Of a stretch of 64,000 nucleotides of DNA, positions 43,001 through 49,671 are shown piece after piece. How positions within the stretch are numbered: position 1 is the first letter of the stretch; each line of letters begins with the position of its first letter. The position numbers were made by a program, and so were the translations under genes. This stretch comes from Malurus cyaneus samueli (taxonomy: Eukaryota; Chordata; Aves; Passeriformes; Maluridae), in contig CM019214.1 of NCBI GenBank assembly GCA_009741485.1, forward strand, positions 52,717,310 to 52,781,309, written 5' to 3'. The notes beneath the pieces were generated by a model. It was not told the DNA's origin. It searched no databases and saw nothing but the letters and a program-made list of their open reading frames with translations.

Positions 43001-46000
43001 TTCCTGTTCTTTGTCCAACTTCCGTCATACACACCTCTTTAATGTATTTTCTCTCTCTTCAAGAAAGGATAGCCTGTGAGTTACTCAGATGTGCTTATGT
43101 GAATCCTTTGTGAAGCAGTTAGAGTTTTTTCCTGACTCTAGTAAGAATTAAAGTGAGTGTATACATCTATACCTAGGAAAAGTCTTAACTTCTATTGCAT
43201 TGCAGGTGAAACAAATGCAAACAGAACTGCCTTCAAAGCTTGGGAGAAGAGCAGAAGGAGAGACTGCATGAAGTCCTCTAAGGATCTCATGCACTTTTTT
43301 CTTTATTTTGCAAAAAAATTTCCTCATTGTAGCCAAGTGTTTTTATCTCCTGTGTATCTACATGCAAGTCAAAAATATTAATATTACACACTTCTGTAGT
43401 TGTTATTCTATGTACGTATTATTAAGACCATAATTTTCAGTGTTGCTTTGATAAACTACTAGCATGGTTGTGTGAACATATTTCTGATGTTACCTTGTGC
43501 TTTTAATGTACTGTGCCCTACTGGATGTCTTGGGTAGGAATTAAAAAGTCCAAACTCTGTATTTATTAAATCAAAAAAATGTGCAGCTCTCCTCTTAGCA
43601 TTGCAGTACTATTGTTTCTCAGCCGTGTTAGGTCAAGAGTTAATTTTATTCATTTTTACTTCTAAAAATGTAAAGCCTTTATTAATTCTGCAATATGTAC
43701 AGGTTATGGAATGTATAGAAGAAAAAGAGCTTGCAGTAGGCAAGCTCCACAGAATCTATAAAAAAATTCTGGTGTAAATCCAAAGAAAGCGACAAAAATA
43801 AGAGAGAGACATCTATGCTTTCACTGAACATGCTATTTATTATCTCTTTGGTTAACCTGACAGGTGTTCAAAGAAGAGGAAGAAGCTATCAAAGTTGATC
43901 TTCATGAGGGCTGTGGTAGGACCAAACTTTTCTGGCTGATGGCATTAGCAGATTCTAAAACTATGAAGGCTATGGTGGAGTTTAGAGAACAGACAGGTAA
44001 AACACAACTGTTATTACTTGCTCTTTTCCTGATTATTGTGGTTTTCATCTGTTTTAGGGCAGTGCTTCAAATTGTTGAAAATAGAGTAGTGAGTAGTATA
44101 GCTGCATAAGAATTTCTGGATTTCTGTTTGTTTTCTGTGACCGCTGTTTTGATGTCTGTTAGAGTATCAGTCCCTGGTGTTTCAGTAAAACATTTTTGTT
44201 CTTGTTCTCTTTTGTGGCTGTAGGCAAACCAACCACCAGCAGTTCTGAAGCATGTCGGTTCTGTGGATGCAGGAGTGGAACAGAATTGTCAGCAGTGGGA
44301 AGTGTTTGTTCTGATGTAGACTGCCAGGTGTGTATACTGCAAGTATCAATCATCATTAATTACATAAATACAAGAGATCATAGGATGAAATTGGCTTCTG
44401 ATTTTGAATAAACCTTGTTTATCCCTGTGGTCCATTTTAAATCAGACCTCTCATGTGAAAACATTCTAATATTGAGTATTATCATTCAAATACTACTGAG
44501 TTTTTAAGTGTTTGTTTTAATTACTGATTCTAAACACTAATAGTCAGCTAATATACTGGGTAGTTTCACTGTTATGTTCAGAAGTATCACAAGTTTTCAC
44601 AACAGTCTTGCAATTTTAAAGTAAAACACGTACTGACAACATAAAGCCAAAGGTACTGGAAAGCTTGATAAAAAGTTTGCCCAACAGTCAGATTGTGAGC
44701 ATAGAACATTTAAGACTTGGCCAGTATCTGTATCCACGTATCCAGAGTGTTTTTATGTCCTGCAGTGTGGGTGCAAGAGGGCCAAATCCTAGCCATTTTC
44801 TTACCTCATCCCACTTACTTCTGTCTAAATGAATCATACTGGTTATCTTTATTTCTCTCTCAGCCTATGAAAGCATCATATTTATGTGTCTTAAATTCAG
44901 TTCGATTTGCTGTTAGCTTCTGGGTAACTTTTATAAGTTTTCTGTTTATTAGGGATGGGAATTAGAGATGGTTTAAAAATCCATTTCCATGTAAAAGCAC
45001 TTTATGCTGATTAATGATTAGCTTATAATGTAGTCTTGAGAGTGGGTTACTTGATACCTCTCCAAAACCTGAAGATATCTTAAAGGCTGTTAATACAGGG
45101 TAAGCAATGTTTATGCAGAAGCACTCAATATGTAAAATGCACACGGGAGGTTCAAAGAACAGTTCTCTTTCTACTGAAATTTTTAAATTATGGGTTCATT
45201 AAGCCATTTCCATCCAGAAATAATTCAGGTAAACAAATGAAACATTGTTGCTTAAAGTACACAACATGCTGCTATTCCCAAGTACCTGATGCAGCAGTAG
45301 ACCATGTAAGTCGTGATTCTGTCACCTCACTTTATTGCACTGACCAGCCGTCCTTCAGGAAGTGACACTGTCAAAACACCCAGAGCAGGAGAAAAGGTGA
45401 TTAATTCTTTACATTGATTTTGTTTAGGAGTATGCTAAGATCGCCTGCAGCAAGACGCACCCCTGTGGTCATCCCTGTGGAGGCGTTAAGAACGAAGAGC
45501 ACTGTTTGCCTTGCTTGCATGGCTGCGATAAAAACGCTACAACTCTTAAACAAGATGCTGATGACATGTGCATGATCTGCTTTACTGAAGCACTTTCAGC
45601 AGCACCAGCTATCCAGGTTTTTTTGTTTGTTTCTTTTTCCCCTTTTAAGAGATTACTATTATTATCATAATGTGTAGTGTGAAGGAAGTGAAAATGTAAA
45701 GTCTTTCAAATTACGCTCTTAAAAATTTGAAAACAGACATTATAACAATATTTAAGCTACTTTAAAAGCTTTATTTTTGTCTAGTATTAATTCTATTTCA
45801 AGAAGGCAGGTTGGATCAATTTAGTTTGCTGTGTCTTGCTTTATTAAAATACATGGTATTTTATGAAGGAGAAAAACAATGTCGATAATTACTGGATATA
45901 ATTCACATGTCCATAGGTGGTCTTGGAGTGGTTAGGATTTTAATGCCCATTTTATGTTCGTTCTTGTGGTGAAGAAGAAAATAGGTGTCTTCTAGGATTT

Positions 46001-49000
46001 TAAATAAATTGGAAATTGATATATGTTGCCACTTAAAAGGAAATAACTTTTACTTTAGTAGTTAACATAACTTCAATATTCACTTACTCTTTCCTAAAGC
46101 TGGACTGCAGCCATGTTTTCCATTTGCAATGCTGTCAACGAGTGCTAGAAAACAGATGGCTTGGGCCAAGGATAACTTTCGGTTTTATGTCCTGCCCTAT
46201 TTGCAAGGTAAATGAGCTGTGTGCCTGCCTAGGTCAAGCAAGTTACCTGATACTTAGCTTTTCCTGTTTTTTTTGTTAATACTGTATTGCTTGTTGCAGT
46301 ATAAATTAGTTATACATGACTTGTTTTCTTAATTTCACATGTTGCTATAGAAAGACTGTCAGTGATGCATCTTTTTACCTTCTCCTACTGCTCCCTCAGG
46401 TGTTCTCCTAGAAAGAAAGCATGCTCCAGACATTGTCTTAATGTTGTTTTATTCTTAGCGCCATCAGCTTGTCAATTCCCAGTATTATTTGGTGGTGGTG
46501 GGGAGGGGAAGAAGTAATCTTAATGCACATTATCTGAGGCAGAAATTCTGTGTTTTACTAACCATTTTTAAAGCTACTTTGCTTTCCAGCATGAGAGTGG
46601 AGCTGAAGAATACATGTATTTAGTTCAGCTTAAATTACTAAGAATTCCTCTTGTACTCTAAAAAAAATTGTTGTAAGCAAAAGCATATGATAGGTGCTGG
46701 AAAGAAGAGCACCTTAACATACCCTAGGAATTTGAAAATTGGAAATGGTCAGCTATTCAGCATGCTTTGGTTCTTCTGTCATGTTGCATTGTGGTAATTT
46801 ATGGCAATAGCTCGTAGATATTAAATGACAAAGGGCTGCCACGACTGTCAGTCATTATGCTTCATTGCTGAGCAGTAAGCGAAAAAGGACCAAAATTACA
46901 GAAAATACACAATCAGAATATTCCTGCGCTGTGCTGAACATTCCATATACTCTTCACCACCTCCATGGCGGTTAGTCTGTTGGAACGGCTGATGTTTCCA
47001 TATCACAACAAGTCATATAAAAAGAATACATGGACACTCTTTTTGCAGCAAATAGAGTACATGCTATATCAGCCATTTTTTGAAATGTTTATTGCCCAGG
47101 CTCGTATGTTTTTATGACATCTATTGTGCTATTTGTGCCTGATCATTACACAAATGATTGTAGCTGTTGGGATAAAGATGCAAGATACTTAAATCAGTAT
47201 TTTTTTTTATTTCAGAACAAAATCAATCACACAGTATTAAAGGATTTGCTTGATCCAATCAAAGAACTCTATGAAGATGTAAGGAGAAAAGCACTAATGA
47301 GATTGGAGTATGAAGGGTTGCACAAGAGTGAGGCCATCACAACGCCAGGTGTTAGATTTTATAATGACCCAGCTGGCTATGCCATGAACAGATATGCTTA
47401 TTATGTTTGCTACAAGTGCAAAAAGGTACGGTGGTGAGTTACTAAATGTGTGTTACCGTTTCAGAAGTAATTTCTTAGAAGAGAATGTATGTTTAATATA
47501 TTGTGTATGGAGCAGAAAAGCAGGAAAATAAGTTGGTCATAGAATTATAATTTAAAAAATCGAATATTGGGCAAATGAGATGTACATAGTAGCTTGTGAA
47601 GCTCAACTGTGTATACAGAGCAGCTCAGAAACCAAAAGCAGAGTGAGTTGGTGGCCATTTATGAGAATATGCAGTACCTGTTCACCTTAAGCTATTATTT
47701 AATTCTCTGACATAGAGTTCATAGAACATCCAAATACTGTTCCAAAACCCCTACAGTCGCAGACCAGGGTAAATTGCACAGTTTTTGGTCTTGTTTATCC
47801 TGAGACTGAGAGACATTGTCAAGGTCTCTCAGAGACAGAGTCGAGAGAGATCGGAATAGTGAAGGCCACTGAAATGGCATTCATTTGTTGTATTCCCCTT
47901 AGAAATGTAATTGGTTAAACTGAAAAGAATAGTTAAAAGAATAATTGTCTCTGATTAACATCCAATCATTTCTATCTGCAATTAAGGCATATTTTGGTGG
48001 TGAGGCTCGTTGTGATGCCGAGGCTGGGCAAGGAGATGACTATGATCCAAGAGAGCTTATTTGTGGTGCGTGCTCTGATGTTTCAAGGGCTCAGGTGAGT
48101 AAATAACTTCTATTCATGTTCTTAATTCATTCTCAAACTCTGAGTAGCTGAGCTGCACAATAATTCACAGTCATTTGTAATTACATGTATTGTACAATAT
48201 TGTATAGTATTAATATATACGATAGAATGTAGCAATGAGTTGTTGGGATTGTTAGAACATGGGTGCTTCATTTATTGATGTTTGCTTTCCTTTGTTCAGA
48301 TGTGTCCCAAACATGGTACGGATTTCTTAGAATACAAATGCCGCTACTGCTGTTCAGTTGCTGTTTTTTTCTGTTTTGGGACAACGCATTTTTGCAATGC
48401 TTGCCATGATGATTTCCAAAGAATGACAAGCATCCCTAAAGAAGAGCTCCCACACTGTCCTGCAGGTAAGACTTCTAGAAAGCAAATTTACCACACTGAA
48501 TTCTTGATTGCGGTTGAGACATGGATTCTGCTTCAGAGGTTTTTTGCATGCAGAATTCCCCGTAAATTCTGAAATGAGGGCAAGTTCTAATTCATATTCT
48601 TAACTTTCATCACTGATTTTTTTTTTTCTTTTCTGGCAATGTTATTGCACTGATCATTTAAACATTAGGTACTTTGATACAGAAAGACATTTCAATTTCC
48701 CTATACCAGGTCAGACTCTGGATGTAGAATGATGTGTAAAAAAGTGTATTGATAAAATTAACACATTATTAAGTGATGCAACTGTAGTTAGATAGCCATC
48801 ATTTGCAAAGTGTTACCCCAATGCCTTAGTTACTAAGTTCATGTGCTGTGTATTGATTTGATATTAGTAAATGATTGGGAAAAAAAGTGAGATCTTTTTT
48901 GTTAAGATACTTACATAGAATAAGTAAACAAATAAATTATGTTTCCTGGTATAATCTTAGAATTACAGTTTACTGCAGAATGTAACTCTTGTTCATTATT

Positions 49001-49307
49001 ATCCATTTTGCTGTCAAATTGTTTGAACTTCTTCCATGGTATTAATGAGATAAAACTTCCTTAAGTGACTTGCTATTAAACTTCTTGCGTTTTTTAGTTT
49101 GCATTTGATTGGTTTAAATTACATGGCAGTTTGATTATTTTTTTTCTCTTCGAATACCAATTCAGCATTTGAATGAGGTGTATTGCCTTCACTTAGCATG
49201 TTTGAGGTTTTTTTTTGGGAAATGTAATATATTGTTGTCTGCAAGCATTAATCCTTTTTTTTTCTCTTATCCTTAAATTCACTGTAGGTCCCAAAGGTAA
49301 ACAACTT

Positions 49308-49345
<38 letters not shown>

Positions 49346-49403
49346 CACTGGTGAAGAATTTGCTCTGGGTTGTGGGGTTTGCAGAAACGCTCACACTTTT
49401 TAG
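927..49403 (+). CDS. MYCBP2: MYCBP2 (PAM/PHR1) E3 ubiquitin ligase, C-terminal part, 33 exons in window
   Basis: The gene encodes a very large RING-type E3 ligase of the PAM/Highwire/RPM-1 family, which controls axon growth, synapse formation and axon degeneration, partly with FBXO45 (family knowledge). The 5' half lies left of the window. Thirty-three exons joined in phase give about 2205 residues ending in a TAG stop. Seen in order in this fragment: a conserved domain (26-145), a Ser/Pro-rich linker (about 146-700), a Cys/His segment (about 770-835), a DOC/APC10-like domain (about 1246-1430), a B-box-like zinc finger (about 1786-1828), a Cys-rich stretch (1908-1945), a RING (1955-2005) and the tandem-cysteine domain (2007-2205). 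The likely relay cysteines are residues 2085 and 2137. These sit exactly 120 and 68 residues before the C-terminus, the spacing I recall for human C4520 and C4572 in the 4640-residue form. The frame is broken once, by a 5-bp duplication at 6981-6990. Identification is near certain; exon ends are by reading, not by transcript. Confidence 0.97.
3080..3304 (+). CDS. MYCBP2: MYCBP2 window exon 2 (75 codons)
   Basis: Acceptor TTTCTCAG|GAA, donor GGCGAG|GTATGG, phase 0 to 0. It holds the first half of a strongly conserved domain with the motif [20 protein letters not shown]. That block is nearly invariant in vertebrate MYCBP2 proteins as I recall them. The next intron (3305-4213) is AT-rich with nothing recognised. 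Confidence 0.96.
4214..4346 (+). CDS. MYCBP2: MYCBP2 window exon 3, ending at a GC donor
   Basis: Acceptor GCATCAG|GTG. The exon encodes [10 protein letters not shown] through [10 protein letters not shown]. To join the next exon in frame (RHED|EQVLLDQ) it must end at GATG|GCAAGT, so this intron starts with GC and not GT. Phase 0 in, phase 1 out, 133 bp. Confidence 0.93.
4347..6928 (+). other. MYCBP2: MYCBP2 GC-AG intron, 2582 bp
   Basis: The donor GCAAGT is followed by AT-rich sequence and ends in a T-rich acceptor, TTTTTTACAG. Nothing else was recognised. No alternative GT donor nearby keeps the conserved reading frame. Confidence 0.8.
6929..7059 (+). CDS. MYCBP2: MYCBP2 window exon 4, frame broken by a 5-bp duplication
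   Basis: Acceptor TTTACAG|AG, donor AACAAAG|GTATGT. The first part reads [20 protein letters not shown] in the expected frame. The last part reads [19 protein letters not shown] only after a +5 shift. Between them AATAC occurs twice in tandem (6981-6985, 6986-6990); one copy would restore the frame through the exon and into every downstream exon. As written, all splicing options meet a stop within about the first 20 codons of the next exon. It is either an assembly or allele error or a true lesion. Confidence 0.9.
6981..6990 (+). repeat. Tandem AATAC x2 causing the MYCBP2 frameshift
   Basis: Two adjacent copies of AATAC lie inside a conserved coding exon. The summed length of the 33 exons is 6623 bp, which becomes divisible by three only after removing five bases. 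That independently supports a 5-bp excess here. Confidence 0.9.
7060..10358 (+). other. MYCBP2: MYCBP2 intron, 3299 bp, with one CR1 fragment
   Basis: AT-rich intron. Apart from the CR1 fragment near 9112-9205 I recognise nothing in it. The acceptor before the next exon is TTGCCCACTACAG. Confidence 0.75.
9112..9205 (-). mobile_element. CR1 LINE 3'-end fragment, minus orientation
   Basis: It contains ATCACAGAATGGCTGGGGTT followed by GGAAGGGACCTTAGAGTTCA, then a degraded AGGTTGTTCAA-like stretch. This is the reverse complement of the conserved avian CR1 3' terminus. It is short and diverged, so an old copy. The left end is firm; the right end is approximate. Confidence 0.85.
10359..10520 (+). 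CDS. MYCBP2: MYCBP2 window exon 5, 54-codon in-frame cassette
   Basis: Acceptor CACTACAG|GT, donor TTCAGA|GTAAGT, 162 bp, phase 1 to 1, so it can be skipped without a frame change. It encodes [20 protein letters not shown] and continues to a Gln/Pro-rich end (QQPQPQLQS). I recall this segment from mammalian MYCBP2 isoforms. With the exon included the junction reads LQ-S-DR; skipped, it reads NK-G-DR. It lies in the disordered linker. Confidence 0.92.
10521..17089 (+). other. MYCBP2: MYCBP2 intron, first 6.6 kb
   Basis: AT-rich intronic DNA between the 162-bp cassette and the candidate exon at 17090. No mobile element was recognised. A few splice-like pairs (near 11706-11751 and 16457-16545) were tested and rejected because they shift the frame. 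Confidence 0.65.
17090..17191 (+). CDS. MYCBP2: Candidate extra MYCBP2 cassette exon, 34 codons
   Basis: The acceptor has a pyrimidine-rich tract ending TTTTCCACTGTAG; the donor is CTGAAGG|GTGGGT. The interval is 102 bp and phase 1 to 1, exactly the phase of both flanking junctions. It is open in the required frame, reading [20 protein letters not shown] onward to [10 protein letters not shown]. It has more G+C than the surrounding intron. I do not recall this peptide from mammalian MYCBP2. It would add a Ser-rich piece to the linker next to the known cassette. It may still be a chance exon-like stretch. Confidence 0.5.
17192..19917 (+). other. MYCBP2: MYCBP2 intron, last 2.7 kb before the large exon
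   Basis: AT-rich with several T runs. Nothing recognised. It ends at ATTGTACAG, a poor polypyrimidine tract for so large an exon. Confidence 0.65.
19918..21561 (+). CDS. MYCBP2: MYCBP2 window exon 6, 1644-bp linker exon
   Basis: The largest exon here, phase 1 to 1, donor CATCCAG|GTAAGA. The first two thirds is Ser/Pro/Lys-rich and probably disordered, with many SP motifs such as [22 protein letters not shown] and GRSTSPKPK, and a conserved [20 protein letters not shown]. Next comes a more ordered conserved part ([20 protein letters not shown], then [20 protein letters not shown]). Then follows a basic run rich in Lys (21358-21421), a possible nuclear signal. The exon ends in [20 protein letters not shown], a C-x2-C...H-x4-H zinc-finger-like start. 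Confidence 0.97.
22360..22529 (+). CDS. MYCBP2: MYCBP2 window exon 7 (Cys/His-Gly segment)
   Basis: Acceptor TGATGTAG|GT, donor GAGAAG|GTATTT, phase 1 to 0. It encodes the Gly/Cys-rich [20 protein letters not shown] and a closing [13 protein letters not shown]. Together with the end of the previous exon it forms a probable zinc-binding module. The intron before it (21562-22359) holds nothing recognised. Confidence 0.95.
23209..23453 (+). CDS. MYCBP2: MYCBP2 window exon 8
   Basis: Acceptor TTATCTAG|ATT, donor GCAAG|GTAATT, phase 0 to 2. It encodes [20 protein letters not shown] and ends at [10 protein letters not shown]. The intron before it (22530-23208) is AT-rich with nothing recognised. 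Confidence 0.95.
24137..24304 (+). CDS. MYCBP2: MYCBP2 window exon 9
   Basis: Acceptor GCTGTAG|G, donor CCAAG|GTACTT, phase 2 to 2. It encodes [20 protein letters not shown] and ends [12 protein letters not shown]. The flanking introns (23454-24136 and 24305-25963) are AT-rich with nothing recognised. Confidence 0.95.
25964..26121 (+). CDS. MYCBP2: MYCBP2 window exon 10
   Basis: Acceptor CTTTGTAG|T, donor GCGG|GTAAGA, phase 2 to 1. It encodes [20 protein letters not shown] and a basic [12 protein letters not shown]. The intron after it (26122-26537) holds nothing recognised. Confidence 0.95.
26538..26737 (+). CDS. MYCBP2: MYCBP2 window exon 11
   Basis: Acceptor TTTAAATAG|AA, donor ATGGAG|GTACTA, phase 1 to 0. 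It encodes [20 protein letters not shown] and [20 protein letters not shown]. This starts a conserved helical-looking region. Confidence 0.95.
27008..27157 (+). CDS. MYCBP2: MYCBP2 window exon 12
   Basis: Acceptor TTGCTTTAG|GCC, donor GAACAA|GTAAGT, phase 0 to 0, 50 codons. It encodes [20 protein letters not shown] followed by an acidic run, [19 protein letters not shown]. Confidence 0.95.
28325..28485 (+). CDS. MYCBP2: MYCBP2 window exon 13
   Basis: Acceptor TCCACTGCAG|GAA, donor TTAAG|GTAAGC, phase 0 to 2. It encodes [20 protein letters not shown] and [15 protein letters not shown]. The intron before it (27158-28324, 1167 bp) is AT-rich with nothing recognised. Confidence 0.95.
29037..29193 (+). 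CDS. MYCBP2: MYCBP2 window exon 14, ending at a GC donor
   Basis: Acceptor AATTTCAG|G. The exon encodes [20 protein letters not shown] to [11 protein letters not shown]. The conserved junction NQ|ELCIV requires the donor CAG|GCAAGT, the consensus form of a GC-AG intron. Phase 2 to 0. The start of the DOC-like domain lies at its end. Confidence 0.94.
29194..29822 (+). other. MYCBP2: MYCBP2 GC-AG intron, 629 bp
   Basis: It begins GCAAGT after an exonic CAG and ends TTTGTTTTCACAG. GC-AG introns typically have this extended match to U1. Nothing else was recognised inside. Confidence 0.88.
29823..30047 (+). CDS. MYCBP2: MYCBP2 window exon 15, DOC-like domain
   Basis: Acceptor TTTTCACAG|GAA, donor CTTGGG|GTAAGA, phase 0 to 0, 75 codons. 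It encodes [20 protein letters not shown], then [20 protein letters not shown], the DOC/APC10 hallmark (a Thr-Glu-x-Phe-Trp-like element in a beta-sandwich), and [15 protein letters not shown]. In APC10 this fold takes part in substrate binding. Confidence 0.96.
30650..30715 (+). CDS. MYCBP2: MYCBP2 window exon 16 (22 codons)
   Basis: Acceptor CTGTTGCAG|AAC, donor AAGCAG|GTAAAC, phase 0 to 0. It encodes [20 protein letters not shown] plus KQ, inside the DOC-like domain. The introns on both sides (30048-30649 and 30716-31908) hold nothing recognised. Confidence 0.95.
31909..32148 (+). CDS. MYCBP2: MYCBP2 window exon 17, end of DOC-like domain
   Basis: Acceptor CTTTAATAG|GTA, donor TCCCAG|GTAGGA, phase 0 to 0, 80 codons. 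It encodes [20 protein letters not shown], then the closing strand [16 protein letters not shown], and AETLRV-type helix sequence (here [13 protein letters not shown]). Confidence 0.96.
32285..32383 (+). CDS. MYCBP2: MYCBP2 window exon 18, weak donor
   Basis: Acceptor CTTCCAG|GTA, donor CACAAT|GTATTT, which matches the donor consensus poorly. Phase 0 to 0, 33 codons: [20 protein letters not shown] to EEKVHN. The intron before it is only 136 bp; the one after (32384-32991) holds nothing recognised. Confidence 0.93.
32992..33072 (+). CDS. MYCBP2: MYCBP2 window exon 19 (27 codons)
   Basis: Acceptor TTTTTATGAAG|GCA, donor AAACAG|GTTTGT, phase 0 to 0. It encodes [20 protein letters not shown] and LTNLQKQ. 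The following intron (33073-33668) is AT-rich with nothing recognised. Confidence 0.94.
33669..33935 (+). CDS. MYCBP2: MYCBP2 window exon 20, GC-rich
   Basis: Acceptor TTTGGCTAG|GTG, donor AGGCAG|GTCAGT, phase 0 to 0, 89 codons. It encodes [20 protein letters not shown] through [20 protein letters not shown] to ASPRVQRQ, a conserved helical region. I count 170 G+C in 267 bases (about 64%) and 15 CpGs, unlike every neighbouring exon. Third codon positions carry most of the excess. Confidence 0.97.
33936..35336 (+). other. MYCBP2: MYCBP2 intron, 1401 bp
   Basis: AT-rich and ordinary immediately outside the GC-rich exon. No repeat or RNA gene recognised. Confidence 0.6.
35337..35620 (+). CDS. 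MYCBP2: MYCBP2 window exon 21
   Basis: Acceptor TTTTGTCCAG|GTA, donor TTCCAG|GTTTGT, phase 0 to 2. It encodes [40 protein letters not shown] and a Thr/Gly-rich stretch, [19 protein letters not shown]. Confidence 0.96.
35756..35852 (+). CDS. MYCBP2: MYCBP2 window exon 22
   Basis: Acceptor CCTTTGCAG|C, donor GCAGCA|GTGAGT, phase 2 to 0. It encodes [20 protein letters not shown] and [12 protein letters not shown]. The preceding intron is only 135 bp. Confidence 0.95.
35853..37675 (+). other. MYCBP2: MYCBP2 intron, 1823 bp, with a CR1 fragment
   Basis: AT-rich intron. It carries a plus-oriented CR1 tail (37409-37532). A weak CR1-like string near 37047-37078 is too short to call. Confidence 0.65.
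37409..37532 (+). mobile_element. CR1 LINE 3'-end fragment, plus orientation
   Basis: It contains TCAAGGCCAGATTGGATGGG, CTGGTCTAGTGGAAGGTGTC and TTGGAACTAGATGATCTTGA, then a terminal ATAATTCTATGAA-like end. These are standard blocks of the avian CR1 3'UTR in order. Only the last 120 bp or so are present, as in typical 5'-truncated insertions. Confidence 0.93.
37676..37795 (+). CDS. MYCBP2: MYCBP2 window exon 23
   Basis: Acceptor TCTCTAACAG|GGT, donor ACCAGA|GTAAGA, phase 0 to 0, 40 codons. It encodes [20 protein letters not shown] and [16 protein letters not shown]. Confidence 0.95.
37796..39442 (+). other. MYCBP2: MYCBP2 intron, 1647 bp
   Basis: AT-rich. Nothing recognised. Confidence 0.55.
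39443..39544 (+). CDS. MYCBP2: MYCBP2 window exon 24 (34 codons)
   Basis: Acceptor ATTCCAATAG|CTG, donor CAGATG|GTGAGA, phase 0 to 0. It encodes [20 protein letters not shown] and [13 protein letters not shown], just before the B-box-like finger. Confidence 0.95.
39545..41217 (+). other. MYCBP2: MYCBP2 intron, 1673 bp, with a minisatellite
   Basis: Intron between the exon ending QKQM and the zinc-finger exon. It contains the 31-bp tandem repeat at 40091-40174. Nothing else recognised. Confidence 0.6.
40091..40174 (+). repeat. 31-bp minisatellite, 2.7 copies
   Basis: The unit starts GCTTGGTTAGGTGGATCCCT and ends GTTAGGTGGAT. Copies lie at 40091-40121, 40122-40152 and a partial 40153-40174, with no mismatch that I can see. 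Each unit carries two copies of a shorter GTTAGGTGGAT core, so the array is a repeat of a repeat. Confidence 0.97.
41218..41346 (+). CDS. MYCBP2: MYCBP2 window exon 25, B-box-like zinc finger
   Basis: Acceptor ATTCTCTCTCAG|CCT, donor AGACAG|GTAGAG, phase 0 to 0, 43 codons. It encodes [20 protein letters not shown] and [20 protein letters not shown]. The pattern C-x2-H ... C-x2-C ... C-x2-C ... H ... H is a B-box-like zinc-binding set carried whole by this exon. Confidence 0.96.
41347..43863 (+). other. MYCBP2: MYCBP2 intron, 2517 bp
   Basis: T-rich intron. Two acceptor-like sites (near 42431 and 43205) are followed by short open frames but lack a usable donor. Nothing else recognised. Confidence 0.6.
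43864..43996 (+). CDS. MYCBP2: MYCBP2 window exon 26
   Basis: Acceptor AACCTGACAG|GTG, donor CAGACAG|GTAAAA, phase 0 to 1. It encodes [20 protein letters not shown] and [17 protein letters not shown]. Confidence 0.95.
44224..44327 (+). CDS. MYCBP2: MYCBP2 window exon 27
   Basis: Acceptor TTGTGGCTGTAG|GC, donor TGCCAG|GTGTGT, phase 1 to 0. It encodes [20 protein letters not shown] and ends VCSDVDCQ; C-x2-C plus later cysteines make it part of the Cys-rich stretch before the RING. The next intron (44328-45427, 1100 bp) holds nothing recognised. Confidence 0.95.
45428..45616 (+). CDS. MYCBP2: MYCBP2 window exon 28, Cys-rich stretch and first RING half
   Basis: Acceptor GATTTTGTTTAG|GAG, donor ATCCAG|GTTTTT (weak), phase 0 to 0, 63 codons. 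It holds a dense set of Cys and His ([20 protein letters not shown], then CLHGCD) and the first RING pair CMIC at fragment residues 1955 and 1958. Confidence 0.97.
46100..46207 (+). CDS. MYCBP2: MYCBP2 window exon 29, second RING half
   Basis: Acceptor CTTTCCTAAAG|CTG, donor TGCAAG|GTAAAT, phase 0 to 0, 36 codons. It carries [12 protein letters not shown] and the final SCPICK. With the previous exon the RING reads C-x2-C-x14-C-x-H-x2-H-x2-C-x20-C-x2-C, all eight ligands present, so E2 recruitment should be intact. Confidence 0.97.
46208..47215 (+). other. MYCBP2: MYCBP2 intron, 1008 bp
   Basis: Mixed composition with a G-rich patch near 46491-46513. Nothing else recognised. It ends in a T-rich acceptor. 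Confidence 0.55.
47216..47425 (+). CDS. MYCBP2: MYCBP2 window exon 30, start of tandem-cysteine domain
   Basis: Acceptor TTTATTTCAG|AAC, donor AAAAAG|GTACGG, phase 0 to 0, 70 codons. It encodes the helical linker [20 protein letters not shown], then [20 protein letters not shown] and YYVCYKCKK. Confidence 0.96.
47987..48094 (+). CDS. MYCBP2: MYCBP2 window exon 31, upstream relay cysteine
   Basis: Acceptor TGCAATTAAG|GCA, donor GCTCAG|GTGAGT, phase 0 to 0, 36 codons. It encodes [20 protein letters not shown] and [13 protein letters not shown]. The TGT at 48011-48013 (residue 2085) corresponds by distance from the C-terminus to human C4520, which first receives ubiquitin from the E2 in the RING-Cys-relay scheme. 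Confidence 0.96.
48300..48465 (+). CDS. MYCBP2: MYCBP2 window exon 32, downstream relay cysteine
   Basis: Acceptor CTTTGTTCAG|ATG, donor CCTGCAG|GTAAGA, phase 0 to 1. It encodes [20 protein letters not shown] and [20 protein letters not shown]. The TGT at 48372-48374 (residue 2137) corresponds to human C4572, which passes ubiquitin to Thr/Ser. The next intron (48466-49287) holds nothing recognised. Confidence 0.97.
49288..49403 (+). CDS. MYCBP2: MYCBP2 last coding exon with stop
   Basis: Acceptor TTCACTGTAG|GT, phase 1 in. It encodes [20 protein letters not shown] and ends [10 protein letters not shown], then TAG at 49401-49403. This is the invariant C-terminus of vertebrate MYCBP2 as I know it and closes the tandem-cysteine domain. 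Confidence 0.97.
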
Positions 49404-49665
49404 ACTAGCATTTTGTTTTAACCAGAGCAAAACAGGTGCCCTCATCCCTCAAGTGTCCTGAAAACAAAGTCCAGCTGGGATGAGGATGGGACCATTCCAT
49501 AACCCAGGTAAAAGGAACAATTTACAGTGCAAGAAGGATGCCAAATACCATGTACATAATTCTTGCTGTGAGATATTGACATTTTTTTGAACCGAGACAT
49601 CAAAATTTGTGAGGTGTTTGCATGTGGCCATTACAGTCATCGGCTAGGAAACATTGGACATTTAA

Positions 49666-49671
49666 AATAAA
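49666..49671 (+). terminator. MYCBP2: Proximal poly(A) signal AATAAA of MYCBP2
   Basis: Canonical AATAAA 263 bases past the stop, followed within 25 bases by TG-rich sequence (TGTGTGTCTGTGG). It would give a short 3'UTR form. Confidence 0.6.

Noticed and set aside
43205..43270. Possible cassette exon [18 protein letters not shown] after CATTGCAG
   Set aside because: It hits TGA after 22 codons and has no GT donor before that.
44862..44900. Near copy of the acceptor of the zinc-finger exon (TTTCTCTCTCAGCCTATG)
   Set aside because: The similarity is short and the following sequence does not encode the finger.
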